Shown here piece after piece: positions 52,407-60,807 of a DNA stretch of 64,000 nt. A program made the position numbers and the translations under genes. Within the stretch, counting starts at the first letter, position 1. Each line of letters starts with the position of its first letter. The notes beneath the pieces were generated by a model. It made no database searches. It saw only the letters and a list, made by a program, of their open reading frames with translations, and was not told the DNA's origin. The stretch comes from Cyclobacterium qasimii M12-11B (lineage in GTDB: Bacteria > Bacteroidota > Bacteroidia > Cytophagales > Cyclobacteriaceae), in contig NZ_ATNM01000098.1 of the NCBI RefSeq assembly GCF_000427295.1, forward strand, positions 1-64,000, given 5' to 3'.

Positions 52407-53066
52407 TTAGGGTTTTTCAAAATTGTGGATCATATCTAAAGCAGGTGAAAGACTCATTCCTCCAGGGTTTAGACCAGGTTCTCCTTCCGGAATTTCTAAA
52501 TTTAACTTTGCAAAATATTTCTTCCAGACGGGGAAAGTCTCATTGGTGGCGGGATCTTTAAATGTCATGGGAGGAGTGTCAAAAACTGGTAATCCCTTGT
52601 TAGCCTTCATTAGAGAGAAATGAATTAACTCTGAACAATAATAGGCGTCATTTTCCAGGTCAAAGTCATTGTCATAAGGTTTGCCAATCAAGGTTTTCCC
52701 AAATAGGATTGCCTCTGGTATCAAGTGTTGGTTTGCCTCCTTAAGCCGGCCAACATTGACTTTTGGATAGCCTTCCCCTGTTGTATACCGATTTAAAAAA
52801 TCCTCAAGAGGTGTCATTTTTACTCCTTGACTTACGGCTTCCAAAACCATCCAATTGCCATTTTCATTTATCAGCATCCCATTGTGAGAAAAGGATTGGC
52901 CCTGGTATCCTGCAGTTACCTTTTTGATGGCATCGCAGAAATCTCCACAATCACCATTTTGGAAAAGGATATCACCTGTCTTCCAATTATCCCATGGCTC
53001 CTTGCTATTACAGCTAAGGGTGAGAAGGCCAAAAACCAGTAATAGTACTGTTGTCAATTTTTTCAT
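52407..53066 (-). CDS. YiiX/YebB-like permuted NlpC/P60 cysteine hydrolase lipoprotein
   Basis: 219 residues from the ATG at 53066, which begins a lipoprotein signal MKKLTTVLLLVFG with lipobox TLSC (Cys at about 18); the longer frame upstream is rejected as it lacks a signal. Features of the circularly permuted papain-fold group: GDILFQNGDC, the His in SFSHNGMLI (about 65-73) and the candidate nucleophile in DAYYCSELIHFS (about 147-158). Such enzymes cleave peptide or lipid amides or esters in the envelope; the target is unknown. The start overlaps the stop of the restored small membrane protein (TAATG), implying coupling. Confidence 0.85.
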   Translation of the reverse strand: MKKLTTVLLLVFGLLTLSCNSKEPWDNWKTGDILFQNGDCGDFCDAIKKVTAGYQGQSFSHNGMLINENGNWMVLEAVSQGVKMTPLEDFLNRYTTGEGYPKVNVGRLKEANQHLIPEAILFGKTLIGKPYDNDFDLENDAYYCSELIHFSLMKANKGLPVFDTPPMTFKDPATNETFPVWKKYFAKLNLEIPEGEPGLNPGGMSLSPALDMIHNFEKP

Positions 53067-53352
53067 TAGGCTAACATAAAAAAGAGTAGTGCCACGGCTA
53101 AAATCAAAGTCATCTTTTTGGCTTTTTCTTTTTGTCGTTCGCTTATTTTTTTCTTCGGAGAACCAATACAGCAAGACTTAAGCCCAATAACTGTAAGCCA
53201 ATGCCTAATCCTGCAAACAAACCCATATAGGCCATGTCTGGTTGAATCATTGCTTTCACCACCAATGGAATTACTGCGAAAACAATTCCCAGCATGCCTA
53301 CCTGGAAGGATTGTTTTAGTAAATCGTCAGCTCCCTTTTGCATCATGCTCAT
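53066..53352 (-). CDS. Small membrane protein, probably frameshifted
   Basis: As given, an open frame ends at 53143 after LRRKK and has two hydrophobic segments (GMLGIVFAVIPLVVKAMI and LFAGLGIGLQLLGLSLAVLVL). The break is at a T7 run (53146-53152, plus strand). One more T continues the frame as LRRKKISERQKEKAKKMTLILAVALLFFMLA, adding a third membrane segment and ending TAATG exactly at the start of the hydrolase gene. Restored length is about 95 residues with the start MSMMQKG at 53352, which overlaps the end of the PolX gene by 26 bp. No known family. The restored reading is an inference; the short one is the literal sequence. Confidence 0.55.
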
Positions 53353-55089
53353 TGTTTTTTCTTTTTCGGTTTTCAAAATAGCTGGCTAATTCTTCCCCAT
53401 TTTTGGTGTTGAGGGTCATTTCTTTAGTCAAGCCGCCTTTTCGCCCAGCAATGACCCCAAATTTCATGTGAGCAATACCTGCCTTTTCGTGTGCGTCAGG
53501 GTTGATGGAAAGCATAACCCCTTGGTCCATAGCATACCTCACCCATCTCCAGTCTAAGTCCAGCCTCCATGGATTGGCATTGATCTCAATGACCACATCA
53601 TTAATAGCGCAAGCATCTATTACCGCCCGATGATCAATTGGGTAACCTTCTCTTCTCAACAGCAAGCGTCCTGTAGGATGTCCAAGAATGGTTGTGTAAG
53701 GGTTTTCTATGGCTTTAAGCAATCGAGCAGTTGCTTTATTAATGTCCATGCTTAAACCTGAGTGGACGGATGCGACGATATAATCAAAAGTCGCTAGCAC
53801 TTCATCTGAATAATCAAGGCTTCCATCAGTAAGAATGTCACTTTCTATACCTTTAAAAACACGAAATGGCGCCAGAGATTCATTGATACTGTCTATTTCT
53901 TTGTGCTGTTGGTGAATACGGTCTTCGTCTAGTCCGTTTGCATAAAATGCAGAACGACTGTGATCTGCTATACCGAAATAATCATAACCTTCCGATTTAC
54001 AAAACTCTGACATCTCTTTCAAGGTGTTCTTGCCATCACTATAAGTAGAGTGATTGTGTAATGGTCCTTTGAGATCTTCTAGCGTTAATAATTCATCTAA
54101 GGAATGCGTTTTTACCCATTCCACTTCCCCTGTGCCCTCTCTGAGGGGTGCAGGAATAAAAGGTAATCCGGCAGCTTCATAGGCCTCTTCTTCGGTATTA
54201 AAAGTTGCTTTATAAAACAATTCCCCCAAAGGCTGACCCTTTTCAGTAGGGGACAGAAGATGGGCTTTTGAAGCTGATTTGAGTAGTTTTTGTTTTATGA
54301 AATCTTTTTTCGGTACAATCGTTATAAGGATCTTGACTTCTGGCGTTGCTAAATGCCCTTCCCATCTGTAAGGACTGAGAACATTAGTGTCCTGAACCAG
54401 CCCATCCACTTTGTTTATTTCACCGAGGGTATGCCCAGCATTATCTGAGCCTATCAAAAAAGTCAGGGATTCAATAATCTCAGCTTCCATCTCAAAATCC
54501 CCAACAATGGCTACTGTAGCTTCGGGAAGGCTTTTGCTTAGGCGATCAAGTATCTCTTTAGCAGGTTGCTCAATTTCAGCATAAAGCCATTTCCCTTGAT
54601 TGGAAGCTTTGTATTCTAAGGCTAAAATAATACTGTCCTGTGTCTTTTGCCCAAAGCCTTTTATTTTTGCTACCTGTCCGGATTGGCAGGCCTCCATTAA
54701 TTCATGGATTGAAGTAATGTCCAGCTCTTTCCAAAGGGTTTTTATTTTTTTGGACCAAGCCCTTTTATTTGCATGATTTCCAAAATTCCTTTTGGCGTTT
54801 CTTTCAAAAGGTTGTCTAAAAGCTCATGGCTGTCAGATGCAATTATGGACAAAATAGCCTCAGCTATTCCTTTGCCAATTGAAGGAATTTTTTGTAATTC
54901 GTCCAGTTCTAGATTTGCAAGTGGCTTGCCTTCTCTTTCTATGCTATTGATGGCAGATTGATACCCCCTGATTTTAAATGCATTTTCTTCATGCAATTCC
55001 ATCAATTGCAAGGTTAATTTGAGGGTCTTGACAATTTGTTTGTTATCCAAGGTGTGTTGAGATCTGTTGAGTACAGGGCAAATGTCCAT
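53327..55089 (-). CDS. PolX-like protein: HhH, degenerate polymerase domain and PHP domain (frameshifted)
   Basis: Restored length about 587 residues. N-terminal helix-hairpin-helix region (55089-54742; KIRGYQSAINSIE, LQKIPSIGKGIAEAILSII, IKGLGPKK) leaves the frame at a T7 run (54745-54751, plus strand). An eighth T gives PKKIKTLWKELDITSIHELMEA and joins the rest. The polymerase palm is unusual: where PolX has GSxRR...GDxD, this reads VGDFEMEAEIIESLTFLIG, and the third Asp (VDLRVVP) reads VKILITIVP, so all catalytic aspartates seem lost. The PHP domain is intact: HNHSTYSDG, GIADHS, GIESDIL, SVHSG, GHPTGR and INPDAHE with metal-binding His/Asp. It may be a nuclease or phosphoesterase rather than a polymerase. 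Confidence 0.85.
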
Positions 55090-55364
55090 AATAATTGTTT
55101 TAAAATAAAATCATATGTCTTATCTTATGGAGTAAATTAATTGATCATATTGTAAAATTGGCCCTACCAAAATAGCAATAGGTCTATCACTTCCTATTCC
55201 CAATGATTGGATCTCCGGCTAAAACACTGTTTATTGAGATAGGCGATCTTGTAAGGATAGAAACACCTATCAGCCTAATGTGAAATCGGTGGGATCAAAA
55301 GGCGCGAAACTTTTAATGGATCGGTAAAGTTGGTATAGAAACAATAGCACGAAACCCTCAAGTA

Positions 55365-56953
55365 ATGTCAAAACAAACCCTATTATTTCCAATTGTCTAC
55401 TTGATTTTGATGGGAATGGCCATTGGTCAAGTTCAATTCACTCAAAGGCTAGAAGTTGAATCCCATAGGGCCGACGAGGACTTTTTTCTATTGCCAAGAG
55501 AAGGAGGGCTTGTAGGCTTCCGAATGAAGGCAGAAACCCCATATGGAAAGAAAAATAGTTTCCAATATTTCACAGCTGACTTTCAGTTGAATGCTGAAAC
55601 CCCTCTAGAGAAAAAGCTCGACGATTTTTATGAGTTAGTAGGGTTTGATCTGGACAGGGAATTGCTGTACGTGTTGTTTAATAAAGGATCCCAGTACAAC
55701 GATGAAAAAGCGATATTCGAAATTAATCTTGAGGAGCGAACCTTGACCGAACTCCTGGTTTCCAGTATTTTGGAAATGGAGCTTCAGGATTTTTTAGTCT
55801 TTAATAAAAAGGCTGTCTTCATGGGTAAATATGATTACCGTCCAGTGATTCAAATTTTTGACATTGAAACCAAGGAGATCGTTACTGTTCCAGGTCTTTT
55901 CGAAAAAGATGCTAGAATTTTACAAATGAGAAAGGACCCTGAGCTAAATGTATTCGATGTAGTGATGAGTAGAAGGGATACCCGCAAAAATAAAATTGTA
56001 TCTGTTTTGACCTACGACACCAATGGGAACAAACTTAGGGAAGTTAAAATAGAGGATTTAGGAAATCCTTCCATGGAGATTGTTGAAGGGCTTTTGACGT
56101 CTTCTAACAATTATAAACAGGCTTTGATAGGCCCATATGGGTTAAAGAAAAAGAAGCCTACCAAGGATTGTATTTCACTAAAATCAATGAGTTTGGGGAG
56201 TACACCAACAGGTTTTACAATGTTTCAGATTTTGATAATTTTTACAATTATTTGCCGGAAAAAGTTCAGGAAAAAAGATGGAAACGAATAAAGAAAAGGC
56301 TTGACAAAGGTAAAAATACCCCAATTAGAAATGTGGTAGTCACCAGAGAAATTCAAGCGATAAATGGTTATTACCTGATTTACAATGATCACTTTACTTC
56401 ATCCTCTTCAAAGTATGTACCTAGAGATGGGATGTATGCAAGTAATTTCTACAGGCTGAACCCAATGATGGGCGGATATGGAGGGACGTATAATCCATTG
56501 TGGTTAGATCCCCGCTTGCGAAGTGCTCAAACATTGGATCAGTACAAGTTTCTTGCAGCGCAATTTATTCTATTGGATGAGGATGGCAATATCGTATGGG
56601 ACAACTCTCTGAGTTTAAACAATACCAATAAGATTGAACCCATGAAATTTGGCGAGCTGATATTTAATGGGAACAACCTTTTTTACATGTACCTGGATGA
56701 AGAGGCGCTGATGCTTAGTCAGATAAATGATGGGGAATTGGTAATGGAAAACGAGCCTTATGAAATTGAGCTTGTAAATGAAAATGAAAGGATTGCCGAA
56801 ACGATGGAAAGAAGCCTGCAACTCATTTGGTGGTATGATAATTATTACCTGCTAAGTGGTAAACAAAAGATCAGGTATCAAGGGGAGGATGGAAGGGAAA
56901 AAAGCAGGGAAGTGAATTTTTTCACTAAAATAAAAGTGGATGATTTTATATAG
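55365..56953 (+). CDS. Unknown secreted protein, frameshifted
   Basis: Restored length about 529 residues. An N-terminal signal peptide (MSKQTLLFPIVYLILMGMAIGQ) indicates export. No domain recognised. The body is beta-rich with recurring short segments of the type FDLDRELLYVLFNKGS, FEINLEERTLTELL and IQIFDIETKEIVTVPG, suggesting a beta-propeller-like protein that compares states or values. The frame breaks at an A5 run (56148-56152). A sixth A gives GLKKKEAYQGLYFTKINEFGEYTNRFYN and joins the two open frames. A basic KKRLDKGKN segment and a YGGTYNPLWLDPRLRSAQ stretch follow. It precedes pyrR by 50 bases, with a candidate promoter between. Confidence 0.75.
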
Positions 56954-56980
56954 AGCCATTAAGCCCCAATAAATAATTTA

Positions 56981-56988
56981 TATATTTG
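56981..56988 (+). promoter_or_regulatory. Candidate pyrR-pyrB promoter -7 element (TATATTTG)
   Basis: TATATTTG matches TAnnTTTG and lies 15 bases before the pyrR ATG, leaving a very short leader. That leaves no room for a Bacillus-type PyrR RNA attenuator upstream of pyrR. Confidence 0.35.
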
Positions 56989-57003
56989 CCTCAAATTTTA
57001 ATC

Positions 57004-57551
57004 ATGCAAAAAAGACTTGTTCTTGACCAAACCCAGATATCTCTAACCATCAGTAGGTTTTGTCATCAATTGATAGAAAACCATGATGATTTTGATAATA
57101 CAGTCCTTTTAGGCCTCCAGCCAAGAGGTGCACTGGTGCTGGATAAAATCATCCAGCGCATGAAGGAAATCCAAAATATTTCATTGAAATATGGCTATCT
57201 GGATGCTACCTTTCATAGAGATGATTTCAGGAGAAGAGACCTTCCCTTGAGGGCAAATGAAACGAAAATTGATTTTTTAATTGAAAATAAAAAGTCGTTT
57301 TGGTAGATGATGTTCTGTACAAAGGTAGATCTGTCCGAGCGGCGATGGATGCAATGATTGCCTTTGGGAGGCCCCAAAAGGTAGAATTAATGGTACTTAT
57401 CGACCGGAAATTTACAAGGGATTTTCCTATCCAACCGGATTACTGCGGGAGGCAAGTAAATACCCTGGAAAGCCAATATGTAAGCGTAGAATGGCAGTCC
57501 CGAGGATTTGAAGAAGACGCCATTTGGATCACTGAAAAAGAAAGTAATTAA
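57004..57551 (+). CDS. pyrR: PyrR-like bifunctional pyr regulator / uracil phosphoribosyltransferase (frameshifted)
   Basis: PRTase-fold protein; PyrR binds pyr mRNA in some bacteria and has weak UPRTase activity. Start at the ATG of MQKRLVLDQTQISLTISR. Motifs: TVLLGLQPRGALVLDKI, LDATFHRDDF, the PRPP loop VVLVDDVLYKGRSVRAAMDA, and LMVLIDRKFTRDFPIQPDYCGRQV. The frame breaks inside the PRPP loop at an A5 run (57289-57293): literal sequence reads NKKSFW and stops, whereas six A's give NKKVVLVDDVLYKGR. Restored length 182 residues, as in the family. In the common Bacteroidota operon pyrR precedes pyrB, as here (5 bases). Sequencing indel likely. Confidence 0.92.
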
Positions 57552-57556
57552 TACCA

Positions 57557-58481
57557 ATGGAGCAGCTTAGTACCAGACATTTATTGGGAATTAAAGACCT
57601 GAGCCCATCAGATATTCAATTGATTTTTGAGACAGCAGATAATTTCAAAGATATCTTGAATAGGCCTATCAAAAAGGTCCCCTCCCTAAGAGACATAACC
57701 ATAGCCAATGTTTTTTTTGAAAACTCTACCAGGACCAAATTGTCCTTTGAGTTGGCAGAAAAAAGGCTTTCGGCAGATGTTGTGAATTTTGCATCAGCCA
57801 GTAGCTCTGTTAAAAAAAGGAGAAACCCTGATCGATACCGTAAATAATATATTGGCCATGAAGGTCGATATGGTTGTTATGAGGCATTCCAGTCCTGGAG
57901 CGCCTCATTTTTTATCCAAGCATATCAAGGCAAATATTGTCAATGCTGGAGATGGCACTCACGAGCATCCTACACAGGCTTTGCTGGATGCTTTTTCGAT
58001 CCGGGAAAAGCTTGGGGACGTGGCAGGTAAAAAAGTGGCAATTATCGGTGATATTTTACACTCCAGAGTTGCCTTATCAAATATATTTTGCCTGCAAAAA
58101 TTGGGTGCCGAGGTCATGGTTTGTGGCCCTATTACCCTATTGCCTAAATACATTGCGGATTTAGGCGTAAAAGTGGAGCATGATGTGTTTAAAGCTTTGC
58201 AATGGTGTGATGTAGCCAATGTCTTAAGGATTCAACTGGAACGTCAACAGATAAAATATTTCCCTTCTCTCAGAGAGTATTCTCTTTATTATGGGATCAA
58301 TAAACAGCTTTTGAATCGATTAGATAAAGAGATTGTAATCATGCACCCTGGCCCTATCAATAGAGGCGTAGAACTTAATTCGGATGTGGCAGATTCTGAA
58401 CATGCCATCATATTACAGCAGGTTGAAAATGGTGTAGCGATTAGAATGGCAGTGTTGTATTTATTAGCTGGTGTGAGGTAA
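57557..58481 (+). CDS. pyrB: Aspartate carbamoyltransferase catalytic subunit (frameshifted)
   Basis: Condenses carbamoyl phosphate and aspartate to carbamoyl aspartate, the committed step of pyrimidine synthesis. Motifs: LLGIKDLSPSDIQLIFE, the carbamoyl-phosphate loop FFENSTRTKLSFELA, MRHSSPGAPHFL, GDGTHEHPTQALLDAFSI, IIGDILHSRVALSN, and MHPGPINRGVELNSDVAD. The frame breaks at an A7 run (57812-57818): literal sequence reads VKKRRNPDRYRK and stops; six A's give SSVKKGETLIDTVNNILAM. Restored length about 307 residues, the family norm. No regulatory pyrI follows. Substrate comes from CarAB, whose large subunit is encoded 7 kb away on the other strand. Confidence 0.94.
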
Positions 58482-58600
58482 AATACCACATTCACAACCT
58501 TTTCAATGTCTGGTTTTACCCTTTCGAATAAATAGTTTGGTGTTGAATTTGTTCTAAGCACAATTGTCTTTATATATTAAATTGCATTAAATATAAATCC

Positions 58601-59967
58601 ATGATTTACAATTCAATTATTGAAACCATAGGAAATACCCCTTTAGTCAGGTTAAATAAGCTAAATAAAGGTATAGAAGGAGAAGTATTGGTGAAGGTTG
58701 AATACTTCAATCCAGGCAACTCCATGAAGGACAGGATGGCTGTGAAGATGATTGAGGATGCAGAAAAAGACGGCCTTTTGAAACCTGGAGGGACAATCAT
58801 TGAAGGAACAAGTGGCAATACCGGAATGGGGCTTGCCTTAGCCGCGATTACGAAAGGATACAAATGTATTTTTACAATGGCTGATAAGCAGTCAAAAGAA
58901 AAGATTGATATTTTGAGAGCAGTAGGAGCCGAAGTTATCGTTTGCCCTACGAATGTATCTCCGGAAGATCCCAGGTCTTATTATGCAATTGCAAAAAATT
59001 AAACCAAGACCTACCCAATTCATTTTACCCTAACCAATACGATAACCTCTCCAACTGGAAAGCACATTATGAAACCACAGGTCCTGAGATTTGGAAGGAT
59101 ACTGAAGGGACAGTGACTCATTTCGCTGCAGGAGTAGGTACAGGTGGTTCCATGTCAGGTACTGCAAAATATCTAAAAGAGCAGTCTGAGAAGGTGGTTT
59201 CTGTAGGGATAGATACTTATGGATCCGTTTTTAAAAAATACAAAGAAACAGGTGAATTTGATGAAAATGAAGTATATCCATACCTGACAGAAGGCATAGG
59301 AGAGGATATTTTACCTAAGAATGTGAATTTCTCCGTAATTGATCATTTTATCAAAGTTACAGATAAGGATGCTGCAGTGATGACCCGCCGTCTCGCAAAA
59401 GAAGAAGGATTGTTTGTAGGTTGGTCTTGTGGATCTGCCGTTCATGGAGCGCTGGAATATGCCAAAGAAAACCTCAAAAAAGGGGATGTGATGGTGATTT
59501 TACTTCCTGATCACGGCACGCGGTATTTAGGCAAAGTATACAATGATGATTGGATGAGAAACCATGGGTTTCTTGAAGATAAAGCCTACGGAACAGCTAG
59601 AGATATTGTAAGCTCAAGAGATGTTGGCTATCAATTGGTTGTCGTTAAAAAAACCGACAAAATCAAGGATGCGATTGCCCTAATGAACGATAAAAGTGTT
59701 TCCCAGATCCCCGTCATGGAGGATGGACAAGTGATAGGAAGTATTACTGACAATAAGCTTTTGCTAAAAATAATTGAAAACCCAGCGTTAAAAGATGCAA
59801 CAGTAGACCAGGTAATGGAGGACTCCATGCATTTTGTAGCGCTAGACAGTACATTGGATGTGTTGTCTTCTATGGTTGAAAGAGAGAAAGCAGTTTTGGT
59901 AAGGGATGAATTGCACCGGGTGCATATCATTACCAAGCATGATATTCTTGCAGCAATTACTAAGTAA
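58601..59967 (+). CDS. Cystathionine beta-synthase-like PLP enzyme with two CBS domains (frameshifted)
   Basis: PLP enzyme of the cysteine synthase/cystathionine beta-synthase type: joins serine (or O-acetylserine) with homocysteine or sulfide. Motifs: IGNTPLVRLNKL, the PLP lysine in FNPGNSMKDRMAVKM, the phosphate loop EGTSGNTGMGLALA, GVGTGGSMSGTAKYL and GWSCGSAVHGALEY. The last 120 residues form two CBS domains (DKIKDAIALMNDKSVSQIPVMEDG and STLDVLSSMVEREKAVLV). The frame breaks at an A6 run (58993-58998): IAKN-stop literally, IAKKLNQDLPNSF with seven A's. Restored length 455 residues, typical for bacterial CBS-type enzymes with a regulatory tail. Own short 5' region of 119 bases after pyrB. 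Confidence 0.92.
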
Positions 59968-60001
59968 TTATCCTAAAAGTAAATAGTATAGACCAGTTAT
60001 T

Positions 60002-60637
60002 ATGGACAAAAAACATTTGGATCAAATCGTTGAAGGAAGTTTCGATTTTGACATCAAAGAGGTATTGACAAAAGGTTGGGAGACCTATAAAAAAGTCACT
60101 ATTTATTCAATTTCCTTTACGTTATTGATCCTTTCGCTGCAGTTCTTGTTTATGTTCTATGCGGAGGATTATGTTTTTGTGTTCTCTTTTTTCTTGGCAG
60201 GGCCTCTTTTTGCAGGTTTCTACCTAGTTGCTAATAAAACCAGTCTTGGGGAAAAAGTAATTTACCCTGATTTCTTTAAGGGGTTTAAGTACTACCTTCC
60301 AGTGATTTCCATTTGGATCATAGGGCAGTTAATAACGGTTTTGGGCCTATTTGCACTGATTCTGCCTGGAATTTACCTGATGGTAGGATACATGTTTGGC
60401 GTATTGATTACCTTGTTTTCCGGCCTGGATTTTTGGCAGTCATTGGAATACAGTAGGAAAATTGTCCATAAAAAGTGGGGTAAGTTTTTTGTCTTTGGGT
60501 TAGTATTGGCTGTATTGAACCTGGCTGGCGCACTACTTATGGGAGTTGGTCTGGTGGTTACCATTCCGGTTACTTATTATTCCATTTACCATATTTTTGA
60601 AGGATTAAACCAAGGCTTACCTATTGAAGAGGAATAA
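60002..60637 (+). CDS. Polytopic membrane protein of unknown function
   Basis: 211 residues. A soluble N-terminus (DQIVEGSFDFDIKEVLTKGWETYKK) is followed by about five or six transmembrane segments (about 32-55, 58-76, 95-115, 118-145 and 160-190). The arrangement, with a FDIKEVLTKGWETYKK helix before the first membrane span and PGIYLMVGYMFGVLITLFSGLDFWQSLEYSRKIVHKKWGKFFVFGL later, resembles the GlpX/DUF975-like multi-pass families and the Bacteroidota proteins sometimes mislabelled beta-carotene monooxygenase. Function unknown. 34 bases after the CBS-type gene, so possibly co-transcribed. Confidence 0.8.
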   Translation: MDKKHLDQIVEGSFDFDIKEVLTKGWETYKKVTIYSISFTLLILSLQFLFMFYAEDYVFVFSFFLAGPLFAGFYLVANKTSLGEKVIYPDFFKGFKYYLPVISIWIIGQLITVLGLFALILPGIYLMVGYMFGVLITLFSGLDFWQSLEYSRKIVHKKWGKFFVFGLVLAVLNLAGALLMGVGLVVTIPVTYYSIYHIFEGLNQGLPIEEE

Positions 60638-60807
60638 AGTATTCCAGTTGAGTTAAGTATACTTTTCATTTTTTATAACACTATTTGTTAAAATTTTTCA
60701 AAAAGCCCTTCATTTTCAAAGGTTTAAAGGCGTAATTTGTAATTGGAGATAAATTATTCATTTCAAATAGTTTGATGCTATGAAATCTTTTAAAATTAAG
60801 CCATAAT

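Noticed and set aside
53067-53174. N-terminal extension of the YiiX-like hydrolase
   Set aside because: The added residues are highly charged and would bury the lipoprotein signal; the ATG at 53066 starts it cleanly.
19066-58998. Programmed frameshifting or transcriptional slippage as the cause of the broken genes
   Set aside because: The runs are short (5-8 nt), occur in unrelated genes, differ in direction, and have no accompanying slippery heptamer plus pseudoknot that I can see.
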